A stretch of 64,000 nt of DNA from Paroedura picta (Eukaryota; Chordata; Lepidosauria; Squamata; Gekkonidae): the NCBI RefSeq assembly GCF_049243985.1, contig NC_135379.1, positions 12,875,501 to 12,939,500 of the forward strand, given 5' to 3'. Under the pieces are notes generated by a model. That model made no database searches. It had not been told where the DNA came from and saw only the letters and a program-made list of their open reading frames with translations. The translations under genes and the position numbers were made by a program. The first letter of the stretch is position 1; the number at the start of each line of letters is the position of its first letter. Below are positions 45,381-56,194 of the stretch, one piece after another.

Positions 45381-46889
45381 GTACAACTAGAGAGAGAGTA
45401 GCATATAAACAGGATGAATAACATTTGTAAGAGCTGCCTTGAGGGGGACTCTTCAAAGTTCCCCCGATCCTGGCTGCAGCCTGGAGAAACACCTGAACGA
45501 TCAATGGATCATGAGGCCGTTTAAACATCTCACCAGCAGTGCTCCTCCACAGCTCAGTTCCATCACGCTATGTTTTAAAAGGAAAGGAGAGGAGGGATTG
45601 TTTTGGAACTCGTTCCCAGCTCCCCTGGCAGGTCTGGGTGATACGTCAAATGCTTTCCCCATTTTATTGCCAGATTTTGGCAGGAACGGAGCAGCTAAAT
45701 TACACCCTTAGGAAAAGGAGACGGATTTAACAGCCTATGCTTTCTGGCTTGCAGCCCTGGGCGCCTCCTTCTAGCCCAGAGGGTCTTTCTCATCGGTACC
45801 AAAGCGCCATGCAATGTAACAGGGTAGCTGGCAAGGTCAGTTGGCGAGATTTTGCAAAACAGCAGGTCAGATAAGTCCCCGCTAAGCTGTATTGTGTATT
45901 TAAACATTTTCAGTCAACGTGCTGGAAATCTGGGCAGCACGGCAAAAATAGTTTGGAAATGCTGTCCTCCTAGACTCGGGGGTCTTTGGAAAGATGCAAG
46001 CATCCTTTTGAGGAGAAGAGAGTCAAGAGCAGCAGGGTGGGCTGATGGACCAAAATCAAGGTCAACATTAGCTGCTGCTTTTGCTCCCCTGGGATCCAGA
46101 GGTTAAATGAAAGGCACATGATGAAGCAACCTCTCTGAAGTTAAGCCTTGGTGGGTGATTGGATCAGTGCTTGTTAAGGAAAAACCCTTTGGGAGCCTTA
46201 TGGGTATTGCCTCCTGGGATAGGAGGAAGGTCATCAATATCTTAGAGATATGGAGTTTTCCAGTATTCGACCACATCCACATCAGTCAAGAGGTGGCACA
46301 GAAATCGGTAACTAGTGGATTGTTCCGTAGTTTGGAAAACAGAAAAAGTAGATGGGGCTCTGAGTTCTAAATTTAAGGACTGGCTTTTAATGCTAAATTA
46401 TGATGATTCCCTGACAGCTACAATCTCCCCCCACCCTTTCCTCAAAACTTACTGTAACCATGAAAAAGGGCCGCAGAAAGAGTTGACCTCATCTTAATGG
46501 TCCAGCTAGTGGTGATCTCTTCTGAGCATGTTTCCCTTGCTGCTAGGGAAATAGCTGCCATATTCAGGCAATAAGGGAAGAAGTTTGTTTTGTAGTTTTC
46601 TCAGTGGCAACCTGAGCATGATTAGAAGACTATTAGCAGCCAGGTCTCAAAAGATGAGGCTTGCTTTAGAGACCCCCCCTCCCACCTCCAGCACAACTGG
46701 TACCCTTCACCGGAGGTCAGCTTATGGGAGAAGGGTAGCACTGGAAAGGAAGTCCAGGAAACAAGATCACCCAACCCTGGAAACAGGCAGAATCTGCTGG
46801 CAAAGTAATTAACACAGCAATGATGCACAACCTGATTCAAGAGTAGATAAAGGTGTATTCAGGAATTAATATACTTGATGCAATCTATA
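45381..46889. other. non-coding stretch without recognised content
   Basis: No supported gene or clear repeat. Confidence 0.35.
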
Positions 46890-46965
46890 CACATTGGATA
46901 ATGCACTTTCAATGTGCTTTTGCATCTGGATATTCTTGTGCAAACCAATTAATGAGGGGGACACT
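46890..46965. repeat. GGATAATGCACTTTCAATG-type interspersed repeat, second copy
   Basis: Shares ggataatgcactttcaatg with 45296-45380 and continues gcttttgcatctggatattc. Confidence 0.5.
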
Positions 46966-47540
46966 GGCCTTTCCTTCTTTTCGCCTAATGTCTCAAATAG
47001 CCCAAGCATCGTACTGCTATGGTGCTAAAAAGATGTGTATCTCATGAATCGCAAACAGTTGACTACATGATAAATGTCTAGACAGTTTCACTGTGGAGTA
47101 CGTGTGAACATCAATCATTATGATATAAAATTTGAACACACCCTCCCCTCTGCAAAAGAATCAGGTGCCTGGGGGTGGAGTGCCCGCTGTAGCTATGGAG
47201 AGGGAAAACACACACAAATGACCGAGACTTAACTTGACATTTTAAGAGTTTGGGGTGGGGGGAGAAATCGCTTGTAAGAAAGACGTGACGGTTCCTTTAT
47301 TTTTGGAGGAAATATTCCAAAGATTTGGTGGCATCTCCAACATGACAACATTTATTGTGTCATAGTTTTTGCAGGACGGGAGGCCACCCAGATAAAAAAA
47401 AAAAGGAAGGGGTATTCTTTGTCAGGAAAATAGCAGGCCTGGTGCTGTGGTATTATCCAACCCACTTGGTACCATGCAAAGCACAAATTACTACCCAACC
47501 CAACCAAATAAATGCAAAAGCTGAAGCCGTACTGGTGCAT
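46966..47540. other. non-coding stretch without recognised content
   Basis: No gene or repeat recognised. Confidence 0.35.
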
Positions 47541-47626
47541 CAGGGGTGCTCAAACTGCATTTGCTGGCAGGGGCTCATGGGAATTGTAGTCCATGGACAT
47601 CTGGAGGGCTGCAGGTTGAGCACCCG
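47541..47626. mobile_element. palindromic hAT-type MITE, internally deleted
   Basis: Both termini remain (CAGGGGTGCTCAAACTGC and gagcacccg), but most of the left arm is missing, so the hairpin is lost. No 8-bp duplication is evident. Confidence 0.8.
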
Positions 47627-48440
47627 TTTTACCCTATACGAGGAAAGAACAGAAAAATAGAGATTCTTCCCTACCAGAGATGTTTATTAAATTACAGATG
47701 ACTCATTGCCCGTTTTTCAGTATTTCAGGTCCATACCATTTCAGACTTCAGAAGACCACGACTGAATGCTTCTCTACCCACACAAGCTGAATTGAGTTCA
47801 TCTGATTCATTTCTGTATGAATGTGCAATCACTACTGCGGAATATGGAGTTATGCGGAAGTTTATATCACGATGAATAGCTTAAGGCGGCACAAGACTCT
47901 TTTGCCATGCGTGCTGCAACCTACCGCCAGAGATACCTCCCTGGCAGGGCATATCTGTTATCTTCATAGAAATCTGCATCGTCTTCTGAATTTGATGCAT
48001 TATGCACTATTAAATAGCACAATGTATTCCTTGCGCAATCAGACACCGTGTTGGTGATGTCATTAATGGATTTAAGAAGTGACTCAACATCATCTTTGCC
48101 ATAACAATTCTATATACTAATAGCAAAGTTGGCTAAATTTGAGGATACTTAAATCCAGAGATTGGAGCTGTGAATGAGCAAGACACAGTTTTCTACAAAA
48201 CTTGTTTTGCAGAAAAAAGTGAAATGTTTTTTTTTTAAGATGGGTTAAAAAAAAAACCCTAAATGATAAAAAGCACACCTGTAGCCTTAAGAAATGGATT
48301 CCCTTAGTGGCCGCTGCTGGGTAACTGCAGCTTTCCAGGCTGCATTTCTGTGAAGGACAAAGCAGGAGGAAAGAGCAGGGTCTTTCCAGGGCTGTTTTGG
48401 CCTTTGAGGGAAGACTCATCAGGACCATCCCTTATTAAGT
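47627..48440. other. non-coding stretch without recognised content
   Basis: No supported gene. Confidence 0.35.
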
Positions 48441-48776
48441 TAGCAAGCCCCAGGCTGGGAAATTCTGGGGATGTTGGAGTAAAGTCTGGGAAGGGTTTGG
48501 AGAAAGGAGAGGACCTCAGCCGAATATAATTCCATAGAGTCCACCCATCAAAGGAGCCATTTTCTCCAAGGGGTTGCCAACCCTAGTTAGAAAATTCCTG
48601 GAAATTTAGGGACTGGAGCCTGGGGAGCAGACATTTCCTTTCCAAGTCTCCCTCCCCAAATCTGTAAGAATTTCCCAACCTGGATCTGGTGCCCCAAAAG
48701 GGAACTGACCTCTGTAGCTCTAAAATCTGTTGTGAGCCAAGATTTCTAGGTACCAGCTGGAGGTTAGCAACCCTAG
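48441..48776. repeat. two adjacent GTTGCCA-type elements
   Basis: The first (48441-48584) runs gcaagccccaggctgggaaa to gggttgccaaccctag. The second (48585-48776), beginning agaaaattcctggaaattta, ends ctggaggttagcaaccctag. They lie back to back without spacer, with different internal content. Confidence 0.55.
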
Positions 48777-49905
48777 AAAGAGAGCAAGAAGCCGGAAAAG
48801 AGGAGAAGCTACAGAGGCTTTCAAGGAAGGGCAACAGAGAATAGTGGTGGAGGGGGAAAATGCCTCCTTCAAGTCTTAGTTACCAGCTTGTAATTACCAG
48901 TTTTCAACTAGCAAATAGGTGCCAAGGGTATATAGGGATGATGCTAGCAGAGCACCTGGTACCAAAGTTCCAACTGCTTGTTCGTTATAGAAGTATAGAA
49001 TATATTTTTGCTTTCCTTTTCAATCTATCAGTATCTTCAATTTGCATTGAGACGTTAGCAGTACACTGACCACCTGTTGATTTGGGGAACCCTCATAACT
49101 AAGTTGTTGCATTAAATCTTTTTGATTCGATCAGTTCAGTTTACTGACTGCCTTTGACCGTGTCATGTTCATAACAGCACCAAAAGAAATCACCAGGTCG
49201 CTTGGCAACCGTGGTTTGAAGGTATTCTGACAAAAGGCATTCTTCAGCAGTTAGTCCAAAATACTCATTTCAATTTACAAACCAAAAAAAAGAGGTAAAT
49301 TCCGAAATTGAAGGCAGAGGGAGATTTGTATTGCAGAGTAGCCTGTTTGGAACAGAGGCATATTCAGATGTCATGAACAAACTTTGGGTCATGGGTCAGG
49401 TTCACATCCCCCTCCCCTTCAGGCAGAGCACAGAGGCTGACGTTTTCTGGTTTGGAAAAAACACTGGGCACAATGACAACTGGAGATCTTTTTGGAACCC
49501 CAGCATTACCATTTTGCCAGATTTAGTTCACAACAAAATGCCAAACCAGAATGGCAAATAGTCGCAGCAAACCTGACGATTTTCCTCTGCAAGCACACCG
49601 AATTAAATTTTTGATGTCTGTAGGCAGCCAGTGAGACAGCTATGGCTATAAATCTGTTTTTGAAGCAGAAAAGCATTTCAGTGCCCTGTAAATTTGAGCT
49701 CAACATTTTTGCTCAGAATTAAACCATTCCTAAACATTTAAAATTGGCAAAGGCATATTATTCCTAATGTATATCTCAAAGGCAGCATAAAAACCCACAA
49801 ACTACAAACCAACCGTCAATTCCTTTTGGTAACTCCAGTCCAAACAAAATGTATAGGAATTGTCCAGGCTACTTCAAATCATTAATGGATCTTTTTATTT
49901 CTTCT
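48777..49905. other. non-coding stretch without recognised content
   Basis: No supported gene or clear repeat. Confidence 0.35.
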
Positions 49906-49993
49906 TTTTATAATAATTCAAAACTTTGTAAATCATCCAAAATCACAGATTTATGATTTTGGATGATTTACAAAGTTTTGAATTATTATAAAA
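49906..49993. repeat. perfect 40-bp inverted repeat with 8-nt loop
   Basis: Arms at 49906-49945 and 49954-49993 are exact complements over 40 bp, separated by cagattta. The sequence is AT-rich and does not match any repeat family here. Confidence 0.92.
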
Positions 49994-51002
49994 CGCATAA
50001 AAACCCAGACAGTAGCTTCCCCGTGTCATTCCGGTGACAACCAGCCAAAATAATCTCAGCGGAAATGACAAGCAGGTAAAACCATGGCTTGAACTGGGAC
50101 TCCAACACAACTTGATTTGGCTCCAGTTGATTTGCCTTGACAAGTTTTAATCGACGTGCCTTAAGTCCTGCAAAAGCAAAGAAGCAACAAGAGACGGGAG
50201 GGTATTTCATGTACATTTTATTGCATTGCTATGCATTATTCAGAAATGGCATTGCCAGCTTGCCTCTGGAAGGAATGATTCAAGACACATGTTCATTCCT
50301 CATCCCCAAAGGAAAACCATCAACTAGCAGACCCCAGTGCCCCCCTGGGTTTCTTGAAGGGGATGCCAAAGCATTTAGGAGCCCATTAAGAGCTAGGGCT
50401 CAACCCGATGATAGTCTGATACGTGCACTTAATTCCACCAGATTTATTCGTCAACTATCTAGCTGCCCAATCTATGCTTCTGAGATTGGAGCAAGTGGCC
50501 ATGGGAGAGAGGGGATCTTTAACCATTTCTCTTTGTGTCTTTTTCTCCCCACACCCCAAAGGAAGGTAACTGCTTGAAGAAATTCGAAAATTTTAAGCTG
50601 TTGTTTGCGTCATTGTCTCTCATTTGGCCTTGGCCATCTAGGAAGTAAGAAATCTCTTCAGGAACCCTGAATGTGAGCACCCCTAGTCTAGAGGCTGCTG
50701 TGTGCCTGTGGACATCACCATTCTGTTACGGAGCAGGCTGCTCTCAGGGAATACGAGAGGTATTCCCTTGAGGTATTCTTGCTTTCCCAGAAGCCTTTGC
50801 TTTGGCCAAGGTCAGCAGGCGCCCACTGTGTCACGCACACAGATTTTGCGTTTGTTACCCAATACATTTCTCTGCATCAGCTGTTGGACTTTGGTCACAC
50901 ATCAGTGAAAATATTCTCCAAGGTTATACGTGCAACAAGATCTGTTTCTGTTCTGGCTTAAGCTATCAAGTATGCTGGACGGAGGACGAGAATGGGGACA
51001 AG
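49994..51002. other. non-coding stretch just beyond the probable SVIL 3' end
   Basis: It could still be 3' UTR if the AATAAA at 50217-50222 is used. An open frame of 146 codons at 50137-50577 shows no domain. Confidence 0.35.
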
Positions 51003-51945
51003 TCAGTGCATTACGGAGAGTTTATTCGGAAGCTTTTGCTTTAGGTCTCTCACCCACAAAAGACATTTCGTGTTTACAGCAAGTTATTAGGAACTGAGAT
51101 GGGTTTTTTGTTTTAATTTCTACTGTTACAAAAGTAGAGCGTAGGAGACTGTTCTGAGCCATCTTCAAAACACAGGCTGATATTTTTGTATATAAACTGT
51201 ACACAAAAAAAAACAAAAACAAAAAAAAACAAACCCAAGGCACTATACATTTTTTGGATATCAAAGTAGATCAAAGTTTGATTCAGAGAGTTTCTCGAGA
51301 AACCCAGGTGATAAATACAAACGCTTGGTTTTGTTTAGCACCTGGAGCAGCACAGAGATCAAAACCGTGGCCCGTTGCCAAGAGAAACCGTTCGGGAGGC
51401 TCAAGAGGAAAAAGCAGTCATGGCTTCGCAAACTTGGAACACGCAATGGCACCTTGGCCGGCTACTTTCCTGAAGCCCCCTCTCGACAGAAAGTCACGAA
51501 AGTGAGTAATACACGTTTGCATTGTTAAATACATCCTTGCCCTATTGTGTTTTGTATAAATATAAACTCTTTTGAAAATCCACAGCTTTAACAAAGGTAA
51601 TGCTTTACAAAAAAGAGCCTCTTCCCAGCTCAAATGGCAAGTAGGGGATGCAGGCCAGAGGAAAGTTGCAGCAGCCTACTGTGAAAAGTACAAAGAACAA
51701 GAGTCATAAACATCACCCCCCCCCCTAAAAAAAAAAAAAAACAGAGAGAAAGAGAGAGGTTGCCGGAGTTCCCTATCGCATTTACAATATCGTGTCGTTT
51801 TGGAGTAGGCAGTAAACTAGCAACTTCAGGCCCTGTCTCATTGCCTTGATGGAAACCGATGCGAACCATTGGCTGGCAACTGCTGCAATTCAGAGATGTG
51901 CTGATTGGGTCTGGCCATCGCCCTTGGCTACAAACAATGCACTGA
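51003..51945 (-). other. SVIL: probable SVIL 3' UTR
   Basis: Sequence following the SVIL stop down to the first canonical poly(A) signal. It is T-rich on the transcribed strand, with long T runs near 51205-51235, and contains no interspersed repeat that I recognise, which is unusual for this window and fits a constrained UTR. A second AATAAA at 50217-50222 would extend the UTR to about 1.75 kb if used. The boundary is inferred. Confidence 0.55.
51021..51026 (-). terminator. candidate SVIL poly(A) signal AATAAA
   Basis: TTTATT on the plus strand reads AATAAA on the SVIL strand, about 920 bp after the stop. It is the first canonical hexamer downstream of the stop. An ATTAAA variant occurs slightly earlier at 51112-51117 and another AATAAA at 50217-50222, so the site actually used is uncertain. 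Confidence 0.45.
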
Positions 51946-52032
51946 TCAGAAGAGTCCTTTCGCCTTTTTGAGGTTCACCTGTTTCCAAGAAGGCAGGTTG
52001 TTGTATTCGTCTCTTGTCATCTGCAATGCAGT
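51946..52032 (-). CDS. SVIL: SVIL terminal coding exon, end of villin headpiece with stop
   Basis: This 87-bp terminal exon encodes [18 protein letters not shown] and [10 protein letters not shown] followed by TGA at 51948-51946. The acceptor is CCCCAACAG|ACT in phase 0. M-T-R-x-E-Y-x-x-L-P-x-W-K-Q-x-x-L-K-K-x-K-G-L-F is the diagnostic C-terminus of villin-type headpieces; here the penultimate lysine cluster reads KKAKGLF, as in supervillin, rather than KKEKGLF as in villin. The exon is too short to stand out as an open frame and was found by following the headpiece from the preceding exon. Confidence 0.96.
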   Translation of the reverse strand, partial: TALQMTRDEYNNLPSWKQVNLKKAKGLF

Positions 52033-52489
52033 CTGTTGGGGAGAAAGCATCAAAAGCATTAGCAGCATAAAAGGACATTTGGCGGGAACTCATCTTGGGC
52101 AAGCTCCTAATTCTAGGGCAGCCTGTTTCAACCTTTTCAACCTATTTTTCAGGTTTCGAGGAGCCATGGAAATGGGCCGGAACTTATGTCAGCTGGCCAT
52201 GCCTCCCTGCCAAGGCCGAGGAGGACTGAGGGGGGGAGAGAAAGGAAACAGTTTGAGGCAAGAACAGGCACCCAGGCTCCACCCCTTTTCCTAGTTATGG
52301 TAACCACACGAGAACGCTGCCCCCAGGTCAATCAAAGTGTCTGAGAATATAGCCGAGTTCATTCAGACAGGATATTGAGGAAAAGCCAGAGAGCCCTGGC
52401 TGAGAATTCCCTTTCTAGGTCTTCTAGCATCAACTACTTTGTTTTGGTTAAGGTGATTTCAAAATCCTACGCTAAATCATTTTTACTGT

Positions 52490-52592
52490 TTGGAAGGCTT
52501 TTTGAATTTCATTATGGTTATATCTATGTTTTATTAATTTGGGCCTTAAATGAGAGAGGCGGCGTAAAAACGCCCTAAATAAATAAAACAAA
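52490..52592 (+). mobile_element. L2-like LINE 3' tail in a SVIL intron
   Basis: tttgggccttaaatgagaga, ggcggcgtaaaaacgcccta and a aataaataaaa tail, antisense to SVIL. It ends about 55 bp from the exon. Confidence 0.5.
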
Positions 52593-52645
52593 ATGTGACG
52601 ACAAAGCAGCACGAAACACAAATATGGCAGCTCCTCCCCATTTAC

Positions 52646-52801
52646 CTCGAAGTCCTCATCCGAAAGGTAAATTTCAAGTTTTAACGGATCCACACCCTCA
52701 GGGAGAGGCCTTGCCAAGATATCGGCCAGGGGATACAGCTTTTTGCACAGTTTGGACAGCACGTCTTCAACAAGGATGATCTGGTTTGAAGCTTCGGCGT
52801 C
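52646..52801 (-). CDS. SVIL: SVIL coding exon (second from the end), first half of villin headpiece
   Basis: This 156-bp, phase 0-0 exon encodes residues 434-485. It contains [40 protein letters not shown] and [12 protein letters not shown]. The acceptor is CTACCTCAG|GAC and the donor [33 protein letters not shown] is the N-terminal subdomain of the villin headpiece, and [10 protein letters not shown] leads into the C-terminal helical part. In the family the headpiece is an F-actin binding module, although the supervillin version has been described as lacking classical F-actin binding. Confidence 0.97.
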
Positions 52802-52999
52802 CTGAGGTAGAAGAGGAATCAAAGAGAAGCCATGAAGGGGGAAATGCATTCACGAAGTTCCCCCAAGGTGCAATCCAGTGCTGGATACAGCCTAGCTCTC
52901 CATTATTCCATGGTGTCTACATTTTACCTCTCTGCTTTCTTCAGGCATGGGGTCATTTCTCATCCCATTTTGAAGGGTGAGTAACAGTGTTCAGCATTA

Positions 53000-53100
53000 G
53001 TGTGAGTCTGGCAGTATCTTAAAGGCCAACAGGTTTTCTAAGGCTTAAACTTTCCAGAGTCAAAGCTCCTTTCATCAGATACGAGTAGGAATGGAGATTC
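53000..53100 (-). repeat. retro-repeat tail related to the GTTGGTCT family
   Basis: tgagtctggcagtatcttaa, aggccaacaggttttctaag and agctcctttcatcagatac: inverse order of the copy at 13011-13135. Confidence 0.45.
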
Positions 53101-53116
53101 CCCGGGCCCTTATAGG

Positions 53117-53208
53117 CATAAGAAGAAGAGCCCTGCTGGATCAGACAAGTGGTCCATCTAGTCCAGCATCCTGTCTTACAGAGCAGCCAACCAGTTCATC
53201 TGGTAGGC
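53117..53208 (-). mobile_element. CR1-type fragment, interrupted by a MITE
   Basis: agccctgctggatcagacaa, tggtccatctagtccagcat and tgtcttacagagcagccaac form a common CR1-type module. It is interrupted at 53209 by a palindromic MITE and resumes at 53408. Confidence 0.55.
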
Positions 53209-53399
53209 CAGGGGTAGGCAAACTGGCCCTCCAGATGTCCATGGACTACAATTCCCATGAGCCCCTGCCAGCAAATGCTGGCAGGGGCTCATGGGAATCG
53301 TAGTCCATGGACATCTGGAGGGCCGCAGCATTTGCTGGCAGGGGCTCATGGGAATTGTAGTCCATGGACATCTGGAGGGACACAGTTTGCCTACTCCTG
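53209..53399. mobile_element. palindromic hAT-type MITE, copy 9, with an extra arm
   Basis: A 191-bp variant in a SVIL intron. After the first arm and its complement, a further gcatttgctggcaggggctc segment starts a second complementary arm, so arm sequence is present three times. Exact 8-bp duplication tggtaggc (53201-53208 and 53400-53407), so the variant inserted as such or was rearranged after insertion. Confidence 0.92.
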
Positions 53400-53555
53400 T
53401 GGTAGGCCAACGACAAGACCGAGAGGGCCTGGCTGCTTGCTCCTTCCCCACCCCAAGTTAATCCCCTCGATTTCAGAATGGCCCAGCAGCAAAGCACCCA
53501 CATCTCCACCCGTGACTTTGCACGTCAATAAAGAAGTTACGGAAGGTTCCGTTAC

Positions 53556-53677
53556 CATCTCCGTGATCTCTGCAATGTCTTCCCTGTGCTCCCAGCTGGG
53601 AAACATGTTGGTGAAAGTCAACGGCTCAAGACCAGCATGAATTAGGTAAGATTTAGGAGGCTTCTTCACATTCTTTC
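53556..53677 (-). CDS. SVIL: SVIL coding exon (third from the end), linker to headpiece
   Basis: The exon is 122 bp and completes a glycine codon before encoding residues 394-433. It contains [20 protein letters not shown] and [20 protein letters not shown]. The acceptor is CACACGTAG|GA and the donor GAGATG|GTAACG, leaving phase 0. [21 protein letters not shown] matches supervillin essentially residue for residue. The open frame continues past the donor without a stop, but that extension does not match the family, and the next exon resumes as DAEASNQ. Confidence 0.95.
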
Positions 53678-54210
53678 CTACGTGTGGACAAAAAGACAAA
53701 TAAGAGCAATGATTGAAAGACGTCTCAACAAACTCCTTTCCTCCCGCAAGGCTCCTGTAGAAAGTTTTAAACCTTTAAAAAGATGCGCATCACAGGCACA
53801 AGCAGTTACCATGTGCCGAGGTCCAGTGCTGGCTGGCTGACTGAGCCCAGAGCCATCTGCTTGGGCTGGCAGGAGCCTTGGCCTACTGCAGCTAGATATG
53901 CCTTGTGCACGGCAGCGGACAGATTCAGGAGCCGACCCTTGTTAGCATGAGGAAAAGCTATGCACAAAAATTAACAGTGCTGCTACCCCTCCGATTTGGG
54001 TCTCCGTATATTCTCTGTCTCTGAACATAAAAATCTTCTCATAAAAAAGAGAAGATTCCCCTCTAAGAACTCTCGTCAACCAGCCTCCCTGGCCAGCCAT
54101 TTCTTGACTTTTGGCCTCTCTATGGCCTTAGTAAAGCCACACTGGCCTGCCTCTCTGTTTGCTACACCTTGCTGATCGGCCTTACAAAGGTCACAGGGTT
54201 GCCAGATACG

Positions 54211-54532
54211 AAGAAGAAGAAGAAGAAGAGGAGTTGGCTCTTATATGCCGCTTTTCTCTACCTGAAGGAGGCTCAAAGCGGCTTACAATCACCTTCCCTT
54301 TCCTCTCCCCACAACAGACACCCTGTGAGGTGGGTGGAGGCTGAGAGAGCCCCGATATCACTGCTTTGTCAAAACAGTTTTATTAGTGCCGCGGTGAGCC
54401 CAAGGTCACCCTTGCATGTGGGGGAGTGCAGAATGTGGCTGCATGTGGCTGCATGTGGGAGAGTGCAGAATTGAACCCGGCATGCCAGATTAGAAGTCCG
54501 CACTCCTAACCACTACACCAAGCTGGCTCTCT
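54211..54532 (-). repeat. tRNA-derived SINE (family A) with internal duplication
   Basis: gaagaagaagaagaagagga tail and 'aaccactacaccaagctggc' head on the complementary side. Near 54410-54465 a short 'gcatgtgg' module is repeated three times, extending the element. Confidence 0.88.
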
Positions 54533-54564
54533 GACAATGCTACTCTCATTCAAGGGTTCATTAT

Positions 54565-54735
54565 TAGGCATGTGCGATTTGAATCCCATGTTGATTTGGA
54601 CACTTTTTGGACTAATCCCGTTAGAATTGACCTCCCCCTGAAGTGAAACTAAGTGAATCAGCCGTGGTCAAATCGCTGAGCTGCCATGTGGCCATGTGGA
54701 GGGAGGCTCAGCCAGTTTAAAGGGACCACATTTTC
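54565..54735. repeat. GGGATGYG-type interspersed repeat in a SVIL intron
   Basis: attattaggcatgtgcgatt, ttgatttggacactttttgg and actaatcccgttagaattga. Shares long runs with 56936-57385. Confidence 0.5.
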
Positions 54736-54776
54736 AGAAGCCAAAACAACAGGCCATTTCCACTGTTCAGTCCTAC

Positions 54777-54920
54777 CTTTGCAATACTGGAGGACCGTCT
54801 CCATCGCACATTTCCGGTCTGAAGCCCATCTGATTCGGGCCGACCCTGCGATTTCGTTTTCCACAGGCCACCAGCCTTGCCAGAGGTACACTTCATGGTG
54901 ATTGTCCACAAGAAAGAGGG
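54777..54920 (-). CDS. SVIL: SVIL coding exon (fourth from the end)
   Basis: This 144-bp exon completes an alanine codon and encodes residues 346-392. It contains [40 protein letters not shown] and TVLQYCK. The acceptor is TCAACAG|CC and the donor [25 protein letters not shown] is a hallmark supervillin segment, with the WQGWWP strand typical of the gelsolin fold. This exon closes the last gelsolin-like repeat. A recognisable DNA-transposon-like repeat ends about 40 bp on the intron side of the donor. Confidence 0.96.
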
Positions 54921-55844
54921 CTGTTGAGACACAACAAACATTTGCTTCAGCAACGCAGTCCGTCAGTTTTTGCTTTGCATGCCAAGGAGTCTTCAGAAAT
55001 GGCCTAGAGCCAGGCAGTAGCCATTTCAGAACGTGCGAGACAGAGAGGGGTGCTCTTTTGGGGGGGGGCGTCACCCCTCCAAGAAAGGAAATAGCCAGTA
55101 GCATGGTCATGTTATACCGGCTCCTTCAAGGTCACCATGCAACCTCAACTACCTCAGGCAAAGCACAGAGGGCAAACCTGTTTTCCCTATTTTGTTTCAT
55201 TTCAGAATGAACTTATGTAGAAACATATGTTGGGTGCGTGGAACGGAACTGTTGTCACCACCAAAATGGAACACCGACTTTTCCTAAGGCATCTGTGTGG
55301 TCCAGGGTTATACATAATGGACTGGGATTTGGGGCATGGGGTTTCAAATCCCACATCTCCATTGTGTAGCCCCTGTGGCAATTTGCTCAATCCTGATGTC
55401 GAAAATGAGAATAATAACCTGAGAAACAAAGATCAAAGCTGTAAAGCAAACTGCACAAGCAACAGCAGAATCCTCACAGTGCTGGTTTGTGTGCGTGTTT
55501 TTAAAGATTTGTTGAGAAACTGTGGCTTGGATACTAAGCCGCTTGAGTAGAGTCATATTTATATTCCCTGCTTCCCCTCCTCTCAATGTAGCCTCCTGTA
55601 CCTTGAAAAATGAAACTCCTAAAGGGCAGCAGACCCCAGAGCCGGGGGCCAAGCTGGTGTCTGCAGCAAGAGGAAAGGAGTCGGCAAAGATCTCCTGTTC
55701 TTCCTCCAGAGACAGGATGGCCATTCCATCAGAGAAGCAACTGGTAGGCTGACGGAATGGAATCTTAGGGTAAGTCTGAGATTCCCAAATGTGGATCTTA
55801 CGGTGCCTCATTTGGCTGCCTGAAAATTATCAATGTGTTTAATA

Positions 55845-55982
55845 CAGGGGTAGTCAAACTGCAGCCCTCCAGATGTCCATGGACTACAATTCCCAGGAGC
55901 CCCCTGCCAGCGAATGCTGGCAGGGGGCTCCTGGGAATTGTAGTCCATGGGCATCTGGAGGGCCGCAGTTTGACTACCCCTG
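55845..55982. mobile_element. palindromic hAT-type MITE, copy 10
   Basis: 138 bp with the extra-C variant, in a SVIL intron. Exact 8-bp duplication gtttaata (55837-55844 and 55983-55990). Confidence 0.92.
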
Positions 55983-56194
55983 GTTTAATAGAACAACTGA
56001 CATCCTCAAACTCTTTCAACTTCTACATGTGGAATGAATAAGATGACTTGTAAGAACGAAAAGAGGAAAAATCAAAGCAAATTTCCACACCTCGCCTCCT
56101 GCTCCTCAACAATTCCCAGTTTTCCCAGTGGGGAAAAAAAATGAAAATATCCTCAGGTGTTTTCAAAGTGTACTATACAGTTTTGAGTTTGAAA

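Noticed and set aside
53176-53640. Open frames of 87-127 codons with repeated MDYNSHEPLPA-like peptides
   Set aside because: These peptides are translations of the palindromic MITE arms. The same peptide appears wherever the MITE occurs.
55344-55811. Minus-strand open frame of 155 codons within the SVIL region
   Set aside because: It lies in an intron between two exons that join each other in frame; its translation does not match supervillin or another family I know.
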